Below, one piece after another: positions 53,326 through 62,734 of a DNA stretch of 64,000 bases (its first letter is position 1; each line of letters opens with the position of its first letter). A model generated the notes under the pieces. The model was given only the letters and a program-made list of their open reading frames with translations, made no database searches and was not told the origin of the DNA. The DNA comes from Sphingomonas caeni. Its GTDB lineage: Bacteria > Pseudomonadota > Alphaproteobacteria > Sphingomonadales > Sphingomonadaceae. The DNA is taken from NCBI RefSeq assembly GCF_026013415.1, contig NZ_JAPDOK010000004.1:288573-352572 (forward strand). The letters run 5' to 3'. The position numbers and the translations under genes were made by a program.

Positions 53326-55974
53326 TCAGAACGACGTCCGCAGGCTCATCGCCGCATAGCGTCCAATCGGATTGTACGTGCCGCCGACGCCGTCGGTGCC
53401 CGGGAAGAAGGGCGGGGTGGCATCAAACAGGTCGTTGACCTGAAGCCCGAGCTCCGTGCCCTTGACGAAGGAGGTATCCGGCAACCGCACCGACAGGCGC
53501 AGGTCCACCGTGGTGTAGCCCTTCGCGCGGTAAATCGCCGATCCCGTCGGGGTCGCATAGGACGCGGTGACGCCGCTGCGATGATTGACGAAGTTGACGA
53601 AGGTCACCGGGCCGGAAGTGAAGCCGAGCGTGGTGCGCAGCGTGGTGCGCGGAATGCCGGCGTTGAGCGAGTTGCTCTCGGCCGAGGTCGGGGACAGCTT
53701 GTTGCGATAGTTCAGGATATAGTTGCCCGCGATGCCCGCGAAGATCGTCCCGAAGCCTGCCGGCTGCCGGTAACGCACGTCGAAGTCGATCCCGTTGGTC
53801 TTGCGGACGCCGAAATTGCCCTGACGCAGATCGAGAATGTTGCCGATCGCCGGCACCGCGGCGAAGGTATAGAAGAAGGGCACGGTGTTGGTGATCGCCG
53901 AATTCAGCTGCGCCGCGGTCGGGTTCCGAATGACCCGCGAGGCGAAGGTGGGGTCGCTGAAAAGGAGCGCCCCCAGTCCCGACGGCGTACCGATGACGTT
54001 CTCATATTCGATATTGTAGAAGGTCGCGCTCGCGGTCAGGTTCGGCGCGAACTTCGGGCGAAGGTCGATGCCGAACGAGTAGGTGCGCGCAGTCTCCGGC
54101 GTCAGCGCCGCATTGCCGCCGAACAGCAGGATCGTGTTCACCTGTGCAGCACCACGCGAAGGGTCGCGGGCGCCGAAGGCGTCAACGAGCGCGGCGGCCG
54201 AGTAATAGGAGCCAACGGTTGAACCAAGGTCGCGAAGGCCTGGCGCGCGGAAGGAACGGCCGTAGCTGCCGCGCAGGTTCACACCGTCGATGGGCTCCCA
54301 GGTTACGCCGATCTTGGGGTTCGTCGTCGATCCGAAATCGCTGTAGTGATCATAACGGCCCGACAGCGATAGCGTGAGGCTGCGGAACATCGGCACGGCA
54401 TTGTCCTCGCCGAAAACGGGGACAAAGAGTTCCCCATAGACTGACTGGACATTGCGCTCCAGGTTCTCGGGGAAGCCGACCCCGCCGCTCGAACCGCGCT
54501 GCATATAGGTTTCGCGGCGATATTCGGCGCCAAGGGCGACTTTGATCTCGCCACCCGGCAGCCGCGCCAGCGGTCCGTCGATCTTGACCGCGCCGAGGCG
54601 CGTGCGCTGACGGTTGGTGAAGTCGGTTGGGTTGTTCAGTATCGCAGCAACGACTGACGGGTTGGTCCGGGTGCCAAACGGGTCCAGTGCGGTCGCCGTC
54701 GTGGTTCCCCCGGCGGCAGCGGTCAGCGCCGTGGTGTTGATGCCAGGCTGGAAGGTATCGTTGCGGGACCAGTTGTAAGTGCCGTAGAGGCTCGCCCTGA
54801 AGTCGCCGGGAAGGGCGATGTCGATGCCCACCGTCGCATTACCGGTGCGCACGCGGTAAGTCTGGTCAAAGTGATCGGCGCCGACCAGATAGTCCGGACG
54901 GAAGTCGAAATAGCCGAAGAGCGAACCCGTGCCCGGCGGTGCCCTGAAGAAAGGGTTGGCAGCGGTGATCAGGACGAAGGTCTGGCCCGGCAGCGCCGAC
55001 TGCACGACATCGCGGCGATCCGAATAGAGAATGTCGGCCCACAGCGTGACGTTGCCCGACAGGTCCTGGCGGGCCGAGACGAGGCCGCTATGGGTGCGGT
55101 TCCGCGGGAGCAGATCGACCGGCCCGCGCGGATCGCAGGTATTGAGGCCGGGCGCCAGGCTGGGGGCCGCATAGATGGTGCCGGCGAACAGGTTGACATT
55201 GGCGTCGGGGCACACGGCCGAGCGCGTATCTACGCCGCCCACTGCCCGGAAATCGAGCGAGCGATACCGGCGGTCGGCGCCGGTGATGTTGCTGTTGTCC
55301 TGATACTGGTAGGCGACAACGAAGGACCCGCTACCCCAGTCCTGGCCGAAGATGCCGCCCGCGTTGAAGGCGTGATAGTCGTCCGCCATGCCGTAGCGAA
55401 CATTGGCGGTCAGTCCCGACACATGCCGGCGCGTGATGAAGTTGACGACGCCGGCGACCGCGTCCGAACCGTAGATGGCCGAGGCGCCGTCAGCAACGAT
55501 CTCCACGCGCTCGATCGCCAGTTCGGGAATGAACGGAAAGTCCGGATTGGTCTGCTGCGTGCTGCCGGAAATCAGGCGATGTCCATTCATAAGCGGCAGG
55601 GTGGCGGCGGTCGGAAGACCGCGCAGGCCAGGGGCAAACGAGCCAAGGCCGCCATTGCTCACCCGGGGCGCCGTGTTGAAGCTGTTGAGCTGCGGCACAG
55701 TCGCCAGCAGTTCGGGCGTGCTCGCTGCGCCGATTAACTTCGCGTCTTCGCGCGACACGCTGATCAGGCCGGAGCCGGTGGGCGGAATGCCGCGGATGCT
55801 GGTGCCCGTTACCACGATCTCGGAATCGGATTCGACGGTGCCTTCCTCTGCCTGGCCGCTCGTTTCAGCGGTTTGAGCCTGTGCGGCGACAGGCGCGCTC
55901 AGCAGCGCGAGCGCGACGGCGGACCGGCACAACAGATGCGTGCGGCGGCCCATCAACTTGGTGCGGATCGACAT
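53326..55974 (-). CDS. TonB-dependent receptor
   Basis: An 882-residue outer-membrane receptor. Signal peptide: MSIRTKLMGRRTHLLCRSAV with cleavage near AQAQ. The TonB box-like SEIVVTGTSIRG is followed by a plug containing GLGSFAPGLRGLPTAATLPL and GASAIYGSDAVAGVVNFITR, and the barrel ends in the aromatic Phe (AAMSLRTSF). It belongs to the large sphingomonad group that takes up organic substrates rather than iron. It is encoded upstream of aacS, MFS and tannase-family genes in the same direction, and divergent from the AraC regulator. It probably imports the ester that this locus breaks down. Confidence 0.92.
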   Translation of the reverse strand: MSIRTKLMGRRTHLLCRSAVALALLSAPVAAQAQTAETSGQAEEGTVESDSEIVVTGTSIRGIPPTGSGLISVSREDAKLIGAASTPELLATVPQLNSFNTAPRVSNGGLGSFAPGLRGLPTAATLPLMNGHRLISGSTQQTNPDFPFIPELAIERVEIVADGASAIYGSDAVAGVVNFITRRHVSGLTANVRYGMADDYHAFNAGGIFGQDWGSGSFVVAYQYQDNSNITGADRRYRSLDFRAVGGVDTRSAVCPDANVNLFAGTIYAAPSLAPGLNTCDPRGPVDLLPRNRTHSGLVSARQDLSGNVTLWADILYSDRRDVVQSALPGQTFVLITAANPFFRAPPGTGSLFGYFDFRPDYLVGADHFDQTYRVRTGNATVGIDIALPGDFRASLYGTYNWSRNDTFQPGINTTALTAAAGGTTTATALDPFGTRTNPSVVAAILNNPTDFTNRQRTRLGAVKIDGPLARLPGGEIKVALGAEYRRETYMQRGSSGGVGFPENLERNVQSVYGELFVPVFGEDNAVPMFRSLTLSLSGRYDHYSDFGSTTNPKIGVTWEPIDGVNLRGSYGRSFRAPGLRDLGSTVGSYYSAAALVDAFGARDPSRGAAQVNTILLFGGNAALTPETARTYSFGIDLRPKFAPNLTASATFYNIEYENVIGTPSGLGALLFSDPTFASRVIRNPTAAQLNSAITNTVPFFYTFAAVPAIGNILDLRQGNFGVRKTNGIDFDVRYRQPAGFGTIFAGIAGNYILNYRNKLSPTSAESNSLNAGIPRTTLRTTLGFTSGPVTFVNFVNHRSGVTASYATPTGSAIYRAKGYTTVDLRLSVRLPDTSFVKGTELGLQVNDLFDATPPFFPGTDGVGGTYNPIGRYAAMSLRTSF

Positions 55975-56133
55975 GATGTTCCTCTCCCCTCCTGGATCGA
56001 TTCGGTTGCGGACATTGCCGCCGCCAGGCTTTGCCGGCTTGCCGCCTCGCTTATGGCTTGACAGCGCGCTGGGTAAGCGCATTAGCGGACATAGCCATGT
56101 CTTTTGCGGACTCGGGGCGGGGATGAGCGGACA

Positions 56134-57207
56134 ATGGCAATCTTGATCGATGACGAAGGCGGACCGGCGACGCACAACGGCCGCGCCGGCTTCCCTTCGC
56201 TCAACCAGCGCAGCTTCGCGCCGTTCAAGATCTCCACGGTCATCGATGCGGTCGCGTCGCGGGGCATCGCGCCCGCGACGGTGCTGGATCGTACGGGGCT
56301 GACACTAGATGAAGTGCGCGATCCCCATACGCTGACGTCCATCGGCCAGTACTTGATCGCGTGCGAGAATATCGTAGCGGCGGGCGCCGAGTTCGCCGAC
56401 GCGTTCACGATCGGCTCGCGCCTGCACCTCTCGGCCTATGGCATGTACGGCTATGCCCTGATGTGCTCGCCCACGATGCGCGACTTTTTCGATTTCGCCG
56501 TGCGCTATCAGCCCCTCGCCACCCCCACCGTCCGGCTCGAGTGGCGGAGCGAGGGCGATGTCGCGATCTGGCGGTTTCGGGAAATCTATCGCGACGTGAT
56601 GAGCAGCGACGTGCGCACTTTCCTCGTGCGGCAGCAGATGAAGATGACCTACACCCATATCCGGGACACGGCAGGCGCCGACAACCTGCCGGTTCGCGCC
56701 TTATTTGCGCTCCCCGAGGATCCGTACGCGACGACCGACGCGCATGAACTGTCCTGCCCGTGCCTCTACGCTCAGGAGGCGAACGAGCTTCATTATCCGA
56801 TCGGCATCCTCGACCAGACTCCCGAACTCGGCAACCGGCTCACCAGGACGATGCTGGAGGAGACGTGCGAACGCCTGATCGGTCAGTCGCGAATGTCGTC
56901 CGGCCTGTCGGGCGAGGTGTATCAGCTGCTGCTGAACGCCCCCAGCCAGCTGCCCTCGATGACCACCGCCGCGGCTCAGCTGGGCTTGCAGGAGCGAACG
57001 CTCCGACGACGCCTGGCCGCGGAGAACACAACCTATGGCGCGATCGTCGACGATGTCCGCCGCAAGCTCGCCATCGAATATCTGCAAACGACGCGCATGA
57101 GCGTCGATGACGTGGCCTGGAAGGTGGGTTTCAGCGACAGCGCCAACCTGCGCCGCGCGATCCGGCGATGGACTGGTGGCACCATCACCGACATTCGCTC
57201 GGCATAG
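56134..57207 (+). CDS. AraC-family regulator
   Basis: A 357-residue regulator. The N-terminal domain (STVIDAVASRGIAPATVLDR, then SAYGMYGYALMCSPTMRDFF) resembles the arabinose-binding-like domain PF12625. The C-terminal 100 residues form an AraC helix-turn-helix (MTTAAAQLGLQERTLRRRLA and VAWKVGFSDSANLRRAIRRW). It is divergent from the TonB receptor gene with 159 bp between starts, and likely controls the 48.1-56 kb locus in response to its substrate. Confidence 0.9.
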   Translation: MAILIDDEGGPATHNGRAGFPSLNQRSFAPFKISTVIDAVASRGIAPATVLDRTGLTLDEVRDPHTLTSIGQYLIACENIVAAGAEFADAFTIGSRLHLSAYGMYGYALMCSPTMRDFFDFAVRYQPLATPTVRLEWRSEGDVAIWRFREIYRDVMSSDVRTFLVRQQMKMTYTHIRDTAGADNLPVRALFALPEDPYATTDAHELSCPCLYAQEANELHYPIGILDQTPELGNRLTRTMLEETCERLIGQSRMSSGLSGEVYQLLLNAPSQLPSMTTAAAQLGLQERTLRRRLAAENTTYGAIVDDVRRKLAIEYLQTTRMSVDDVAWKVGFSDSANLRRAIRRWTGGTITDIRSA

Positions 57208-57541
57208 TGGCCGTTCACGAATCGCTGGGCCGACGAAACAGCTGGTAGGCCATGAATCCCAGGGCAGCTTTCAAGATCGATTGGTTGGCGGCTCAACGGC
57301 TCCTATTGGGACGCAAAGCAGCCGTTCGATGCCTCGGACGATAACGGGGCTTGCTCCACACGATGGCGTGAACCCTTGAAATTGCCCGCCCGAGCCGCCA
57401 TTTTCAGGTCTCCATCCGGCTCGAGACGACGATCGTCGAAGCAGGCGCCGCGAAGCGCCGCATCTACTTCCTTCCGCCCGAACCCGTTCGATTGGGGCCT
57501 GCTGCGTGCTCGCACTACGGCGGGGCCGAAAGAGGTAGCAA
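57208..57541. other. Gap between AraC regulator and desaturase
   Basis: About 330 bp with no well-supported gene on either strand; overlapping frames have the skewed composition of shadow frames. It probably holds the desaturase promoter. GGTAGCAAG just before 57542 is a weak ribosome binding site. Confidence 0.4.
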
Positions 57542-58609
57542 GTGACGACGATATCGACCGAAGCGCAGCCCGCGCAGGCTGTCCGCCGAGGAGCATCCGA
57601 AACGAGCGTCTTGGCGCGCGCGCTTTCGCGGCAGTTCAAATCTTACGGCGCCGATTTGAAGCGAAGCCTTTTCCAGCTCGCTACGACCGGCCTGCCCTTT
57701 CTCGCATTGCTCGCCGTCATGGCGGCGGTGGCGCGGGGCAGCTTCTGGCTGACTCTGCTGCTGGCGGCCCCGACCGCCGGGTTGCTCGTCCGCCTGTTCA
57801 TCATCCAGCACGATTGCGGTCACGGCTCATTCTTCAGATCGCGCGCCGCCAACGACTTCCTCGGCCGGGCGCTCAGCGTTTTGACGCTGACGCCCTATGG
57901 CAGCTGGAAACGGAGCCACGCGGCTCATCATGCCTCCACCGGGAACCTCGACCGTCGCGGCCACGGCGATGTCGAGACCCTGACGGTCGCCGAATATCGT
58001 GCCCTGACCCCACTCAGGCGGCTGGGCTATCGCCTGTATCGCAACCCGCTCGTGATGGTTCTGCTTGGTGCGCCGATCAACTTCATTGTCCTTCAGCGAT
58101 TGCCCACGGGGCGGGCGTTTCGCGACCGCAATGCGCGCCGCAGCATCCTGGCGTTGAACCTCGCGCTCGCGATCGCCTTCGGGCTCCCGATGGTCGTGAT
58201 CGGGGTCGTTCCTGTCCTTGCTGCTTACCTGCCTGTGATGATCATCGCCTCATGGATCGGCAACTGGCTGTTCTACGTCCAGCACCAGTTCGAAGGCACC
58301 TATTGGGAAGGCGACAGCGACTGGAATTTTCACGAGGCCGCGCTTCGGGGCAGCTCCTACTTCAAGCTTCCGCGCGCCCTGCAATGGTTCAGCGGCAATA
58401 TCGGCCTGCATCATGTGCATCACCTTTGCAGCCGCGTTCCCAACTATCGCCTGCAAGCGTGCCTTGACGCTGCACCCGAACTCAACGCGATTGCGAAACG
58501 GATAACCTTGCGCGAGAGCCTGGGATGCTGGCGGCTCGCGCTCTGGGACGAGCAGCGCCGCCTCCTGGTGCGGTTCAGCGACGTGAAGAAGCGGAGCCCA
58601 GCCTGCTGA
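57542..58609 (+). CDS. Membrane fatty acid desaturase
   Basis: A 355-residue di-iron membrane enzyme that introduces a double bond in acyl chains, thus altering membrane fluidity. The three His boxes are HDCGH (90-94), HAAHH (126-130) and HHVHH (290-294). Hydrophobic stretches lie around residues 47-88, 165-185 and 205-245. The C-terminus is cytoplasmic. It stands next to a stress-related gene set but faces the other way from it. Confidence 0.9.
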   Translation: MTTISTEAQPAQAVRRGASETSVLARALSRQFKSYGADLKRSLFQLATTGLPFLALLAVMAAVARGSFWLTLLLAAPTAGLLVRLFIIQHDCGHGSFFRSRAANDFLGRALSVLTLTPYGSWKRSHAAHHASTGNLDRRGHGDVETLTVAEYRALTPLRRLGYRLYRNPLVMVLLGAPINFIVLQRLPTGRAFRDRNARRSILALNLALAIAFGLPMVVIGVVPVLAAYLPVMIIASWIGNWLFYVQHQFEGTYWEGDSDWNFHEAALRGSSYFKLPRALQWFSGNIGLHHVHHLCSRVPNYRLQACLDAAPELNAIAKRITLRESLGCWRLALWDEQRRLLVRFSDVKKRSPAC

Positions 58610-58741
58610 CCGGCACAGGCCAGTGGGGTCTACGACGCGGCCGGCTTTTTAGTGTCGAGGTGCTCGATCACCTCGTTGTGACCGGGAATCGGCTCGGCGA
58701 TGGTTCCGTCACTGGGCAAGCAGACGGCAGAGGAAGGCGGC

Positions 58742-59431
58742 TTATTTGCCGAAGGCTCGCGCCCGGTCGGCTCGTACCTTCGACGCCCGATATTCTTCGA
58801 AAAGCTCGGCGGCTTGACGGGTCGCTGACTCCCGAACCTCCGCCAAATATTCATCGACAAAGCGCTGCTTGAGGCCGGGCACGATCGCATCGAAATGCGA
58901 ATGCCCGCCGTCGCGCAGCGAAAAGACCATCTGGAGATAGGTCTCGAACGCATGCCGGAGCGCGGTCCATTGGCCCTTCTCCTCCAGCCAGGGCCGCGTC
59001 GATGCCGATGAGGTGAACAGGGTAAGGCGCTTGCCATGCAGCACCGGATGCCACTTGCCGTCTTTGATGTCCCGTGCGGTGAAACCGGCGCCCAGCACGC
59101 GATCGACATAGCCCTTGATGATCGCCGGGGGCATGCCGAACCAGATCGGATAGACGAGTACGATCACATCGGCCTGGCGCACCAGTTCCAAGTCCTCTGC
59201 AAGTTCACCGGCGGTCTGCGAATCCACACCTTCACGCGGGATTTCGTCCCGTTTCAGCGCCGGGTCGAAACCGAGCGCATAGAGATCGCGCAGCGTCGCC
59301 TCTTGGCCGAACTCACGGGCCGTCGCGCAATAGGTCCGCGCGACGCTTCCGCAGAAGCTCGCTGGGTCCGGATGCCCGAGAATGACGAGGTGCCGGATCG
59401 GCGCAAAGGGCTTGGGAGCGAGCGCGTTCAT
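58742..59431 (-). CDS. NAD(P)H oxidoreductase, flavodoxin-fold quinone reductase
   Basis: A 229-residue protein of the NAD(P)H:quinone oxidoreductase / flavodoxin_2 family. LVILGHPDPASFCGSVARTY is the FMN-binding opening, and VYPIWFGMPPAIIKGYVDRV with GAGFTARDIKDGKWHPVLHG forms the typical active-site region. It likely reduces quinones by two electrons in the cytoplasm. The ATG at 59431 overlaps the upstream stop by four bases. It is the last gene of the leftward operon that begins at 62362. Confidence 0.9.
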   Translation of the reverse strand: MNALAPKPFAPIRHLVILGHPDPASFCGSVARTYCATAREFGQEATLRDLYALGFDPALKRDEIPREGVDSQTAGELAEDLELVRQADVIVLVYPIWFGMPPAIIKGYVDRVLGAGFTARDIKDGKWHPVLHGKRLTLFTSSASTRPWLEEKGQWTALRHAFETYLQMVFSLRDGGHSHFDAIVPGLKQRFVDEYLAEVRESATRQAAELFEEYRASKVRADRARAFGK

Positions 59432-59685
59432 GTGAGCCGGCCCATTAAGAGCGCAGCAGCGATATCCAGCACGAGCACCGCTCCGAGCGCGGAGCTGCCG
59501 ATCACGAAGCGCGGGTGGCGAAGCGGCGATGAAATGCCGTCGTTCTTCCTGGACACTAGATGATTCATTTCCGCCTCCCTGACTGCGAGTGGGCTGCACT
59601 CTCTCGCGTCACGGGCGAAGGCGACATTGTGATATTTACGGACCTGGGCTTCGTAATCCTCGAGCGGCTTCTGGCCGCTCATCAT
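59428..59685 (-). CDS. Small single-span membrane protein
   Basis: An 85-residue protein beginning MMSGQKPLEDYEAQVRKYHN and ending with one membrane helix (SALGAVLVLDIAAALLMGRL). Its stop overlaps the next start (ATGA) and its own start lies 22 bp after the acyl-CoA synthetase gene, so it is embedded in the operon. No family is recognised. The start is uncertain because no strong ribosome binding site is visible. Confidence 0.6.
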   Translation of the reverse strand: MMSGQKPLEDYEAQVRKYHNVAFARDARECSPLAVREAEMNHLVSRKNDGISSPLRHPRFVIGSSALGAVLVLDIAAALLMGRLT

Positions 59686-59707
59686 TGTCTGGGCGAACAG
59701 CCGACGG

Positions 59708-62362
59708 TCACGCCAGCGCTTTGCGCACCAGCACTTCGCCCGGACTCCCGTCGACGCCCTGCGCCTTGAAACCAAACTCGCGTTCCAGCGCGATCGCGGC
59801 GTGATTGTCGCGGCTCTCCAGCGACTCCACGGAGCCGATGCCCTCCGCCTTTGCATAGCGGAGCATGTGTTCGACCAACCTCCAGCTGACGCCCTTGCCC
59901 TTCCAATCCGACCGCACCGAAATGGCGAACTCGGCCTTCGACTTGTCGCCGGTGGCGGTCAGGAGCGCGGTCGCGATCAGCGTGCCATCTTCCGCAAAGG
60001 CGAGGAAGTTCATCGCACGGCGATAGTCGATCTGCGTCATCGCCACGAGGCGGTCATGATCGACCTCGCTGACCGCGCTGAGGAAACGGAATCTCTTGTC
60101 CTCCGGAGATACGTGCGCGAAGAACTCCGCCAGTGCCCACTCGTCGCTCGGCAATACGGGCCGGACGTGGAGCTTGGCGCCCGAACGCGTCACAAGATCC
60201 GCCGCCCATTCCATCGGCACGGGGCGCAGCACCATTCGCGATTGCACCGGCTCGGCGGTGATGCGGATTCGCGCATCCAGCGCCACGGCGCCCCGCTGGC
60301 CGACGAGCAGCGGATTGATATCCAGCTCGGCGATGTCGGGCAGCTCGACGCAGATGGCCGAGACGGCGTTCAGCACCGCGACGACCGAGTCGATATCGGT
60401 CGCGGCCTGTCCGCGATGCGCGTCGAGCAGGGCGGCGATCCGCGTCCGCGATATCATGTCGCGCGCAAGGCTATCGTCGAGCGGCGGCAGCCCGAGCGCC
60501 CGGTCGTTGATCAGTTCGACATCCACGCCGCCCGCGCCCACGGCGATAACCGGGCCGAAGGTTGGATCGTCCGCGATCCCGACGAGCAGCTCGCGGCCAT
60601 GCGGCATCGCGACCATCTGCTCGATCTCGAAGCCGCTGATCACGGCGTCGGGCATCGCTTCGGCGATCCGTTCGCGGATCGCCATCGCCGCCCCGGTTGC
60701 GGCTTGGGGGCCGGTCAGGTTCAGAACGACGCCGCCCAGATCGGATTTGTGCGTGATCGTCGGGCTGATGACCTTGACGGCAAAGGGCGGGGTTAGCCCG
60801 GCACATGCGTCGGCTACGCCTTCTGCCGACGTCGCGATGCGGGACTCCACGATCGGGACGCCGAAAGCAGCGAGGATCGCCTTGGCTTCGTTGGCCGTCA
60901 GCAGGGTCCGCCCGTCGGCGCGAGCAGCGTCGATGACGGTGCGGGCGGCGGCGACGTCAGCCAAAGCCGCAGCGCAGCGCGCGGGCGCGCGCACCAGCGC
61001 TTCTCGCGCCTCGCGCGCGGCGACGAGGTTGCCGAAGCCGCGAACTGCATCGTCGAGATTGTCGAAAAGGGGGACCTTGGCCGACTTGAAGATCGAGCGC
61101 GCGGCATCCGCATTGCCGTCACCCAGCCAGCAGGCGAGCATCGGCTTCGACCGCGGCCAGTCCGCGGCTTGGAGTTGGGCGACAACATCGCGCGCGATCT
61201 CGGTGCCCGAACTCACCGCGGTCGGGCAGTGCATCACGAGAAGTGCGTCCACGCCGGGATCGCGTGCCGCGGCACGGGCGGCGGCCGCAAAGCGGTCGGC
61301 CTGGGCATCGCCGATAACGTCGATCGGGTTGGCGCGCGACCAGCCGGCGGGCAGGATCGGATCGAGCACCGCGACGGTTTCGGGTGCAAGACTTGCGAGC
61401 GTTCCGCGGGTGCGCTCGAGCGCATCGACGGCCAGGATGCCGGGGCCGCCGCCGTTGGTGACGATCGCCAGCCGGTTTCCCGGGAGGGGCTGCCGTTCGG
61501 CCAGAACCTGCGCGGCATCGAACAGCTCGGTCACCGTCTCTACGGTGACGATCCCCGCGCGGCGGAAAGCCGCGAGATGTACATCATAGGCCCCGGCGAT
61601 GGCGGCGGTGTGCGAAAGCGCGGCCCCGGCCGCGGCTGCGCTCCTTCCGGCCTTGAGGACGATGACCGGCTTGATCCGCGCAGCCGCGCGCGCGGCTGAC
61701 ATGAACTTGGCCGGATTGGTGATCCCCTCGATATAGAGCGCGATCGCATTTGTTCGGGAATCCGCGGCGAACAGGTCGATCAAGTCGCCGAGATCCACGT
61801 CGGCCATATCGCCGACCGAGATCACACCCGAAAATCCGACGCCGCGCGCTTGGGCCCAATCGACCATAGAGGTGACGAGCGCGCCGCTTTGCGAAATGAG
61901 CGCCAGCCCGCCCTTCTCGGCGGATTTGTGCGCGAAAGACGCATTGAGATTGGCGTGCGGCATCAGGACGCCGAGGCAGTTCGGGCCGACGATGCGCATC
62001 AGATACGGCCGTGCCGCCTTGAGCATCGCCTGTTTCAGTTTCGGATCATGAAGGCCCGCCGAGATAACCACCGCGAGCCGCGTTCCCTTTGTGCCCAGCT
62101 CTGTAATGATACCCGGCACGGTCGCCGCGGGCGTCACGATGATCGCGAGGTCTGGCGCGGCGGGCAGGTCAGCGACGGAGGGAATCCACCACGCGCCATC
62201 CAGCTCCACGCGCTTCGGATTCACGGCGAAGATCGTGCCATCGAATCCGGAGTCGATCACGTTCTCGAGCACGCGCTGGCCGAGCGCCCCTGGCCGGGAC
62301 GAAGCGCCAATCACCGCGATACTTCTGGGGTGAAGCAGGATTTCGAGATTGCGGACCGACAT
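59708..62362 (-). CDS. ADP-forming acyl-CoA synthetase fused to GNAT acetyltransferase (Pat/PatZ-like)
   Basis: An 884-residue protein with three parts. Residues 1-450 form the CoA-binding and ligase domains (LHPRSIAVIGASSRPGALGQ, ISQSGALVTSMVDWA, and SHTAAIAGAYD with the likely phospho-His). Residues 480-690 form an ATP-grasp domain (LTANEAKAILAAFGVPIVES, ITHKSDLGGVVLNL). The last 160 residues are a GNAT domain (LHVRPVLPSDEWALAEFFAH, KGKGVSWRLVEHMLRYAKAE). Members acetylate lysines of metabolic enzymes such as acetyl-CoA synthetase, or act as acyl-CoA ligases. The ATG at 62362 has a divergent small gene 131 bp away. Confidence 0.9.
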   Translation of the reverse strand: MSVRNLEILLHPRSIAVIGASSRPGALGQRVLENVIDSGFDGTIFAVNPKRVELDGAWWIPSVADLPAAPDLAIIVTPAATVPGIITELGTKGTRLAVVISAGLHDPKLKQAMLKAARPYLMRIVGPNCLGVLMPHANLNASFAHKSAEKGGLALISQSGALVTSMVDWAQARGVGFSGVISVGDMADVDLGDLIDLFAADSRTNAIALYIEGITNPAKFMSAARAAARIKPVIVLKAGRSAAAAGAALSHTAAIAGAYDVHLAAFRRAGIVTVETVTELFDAAQVLAERQPLPGNRLAIVTNGGGPGILAVDALERTRGTLASLAPETVAVLDPILPAGWSRANPIDVIGDAQADRFAAAARAAARDPGVDALLVMHCPTAVSSGTEIARDVVAQLQAADWPRSKPMLACWLGDGNADAARSIFKSAKVPLFDNLDDAVRGFGNLVAAREAREALVRAPARCAAALADVAAARTVIDAARADGRTLLTANEAKAILAAFGVPIVESRIATSAEGVADACAGLTPPFAVKVISPTITHKSDLGGVVLNLTGPQAATGAAMAIRERIAEAMPDAVISGFEIEQMVAMPHGRELLVGIADDPTFGPVIAVGAGGVDVELINDRALGLPPLDDSLARDMISRTRIAALLDAHRGQAATDIDSVVAVLNAVSAICVELPDIAELDINPLLVGQRGAVALDARIRITAEPVQSRMVLRPVPMEWAADLVTRSGAKLHVRPVLPSDEWALAEFFAHVSPEDKRFRFLSAVSEVDHDRLVAMTQIDYRRAMNFLAFAEDGTLIATALLTATGDKSKAEFAISVRSDWKGKGVSWRLVEHMLRYAKAEGIGSVESLESRDNHAAIALEREFGFKAQGVDGSPGEVLVRKALA

Positions 62363-62493
62363 GGCTCTGGCCTCTGATTGCGTTGCGCCTGACTGCGCCG
62401 CCGGGGCCGCGGCGCCCATACGGAATGTCCACAATTCAGGGCCGCCGGTCCGGCCCCTAGTACTGGGGCACGATAGAATTCACGGAGGCGAAC

Positions 62494-62712
62494 ATGGCGG
62501 TCGAAGGCGATGAGGCGGCGCGCCAAGGCGACACGCCCGGCGTGATGTCGGAGTGGCTGGTCCAATGGCCGATGACTGCCTTCACGGGCTGGTGGGACAC
62601 GGTCTTCGATGCGTTGCAGCCGAAACGCTGCCCTGATCACGCCGACGAGTGCCTCGACCTTGCCATTCCGGATCCGATCGAACGCGAGGGCGAACACGAT
62701 CTGTTCGCCTGA
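62494..62712 (+). CDS. Small Trp-rich protein upstream of the stress proteins
   Basis: A 72-residue protein (MAVEGDEAARQGDTPGVMSE then WLVQWPMTAFTGWWDTVFDA) with a short aromatic helix and an acidic tail. GGAGGCG lies before the ATG. It is followed after 22 bp by the universal stress protein gene and so is likely co-transcribed. I recognise no family; the codon pattern and ribosome binding site make it a likely real gene. Confidence 0.6.
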   Translation: MAVEGDEAARQGDTPGVMSEWLVQWPMTAFTGWWDTVFDALQPKRCPDHADECLDLAIPDPIEREGEHDLFA

Positions 62713-62734
62713 CATCAACGCAGGGAGATCGACG

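Noticed and set aside
58610..58741. Short - strand frame after the quinone reductase gene, ending GHNEVIEHLDTKKPAAS
   Set aside because: No start codon with a ribosome binding site outside the quinone reductase gene, and no recognisable family; it lies in a convergent intergenic region.
62450..62470. CCCCTAGTACTGGGG-type palindrome between the divergent acyl-CoA synthetase and stress genes
   Set aside because: The symmetry is interrupted and there is no second instance in the window, so it is not called as an operator.
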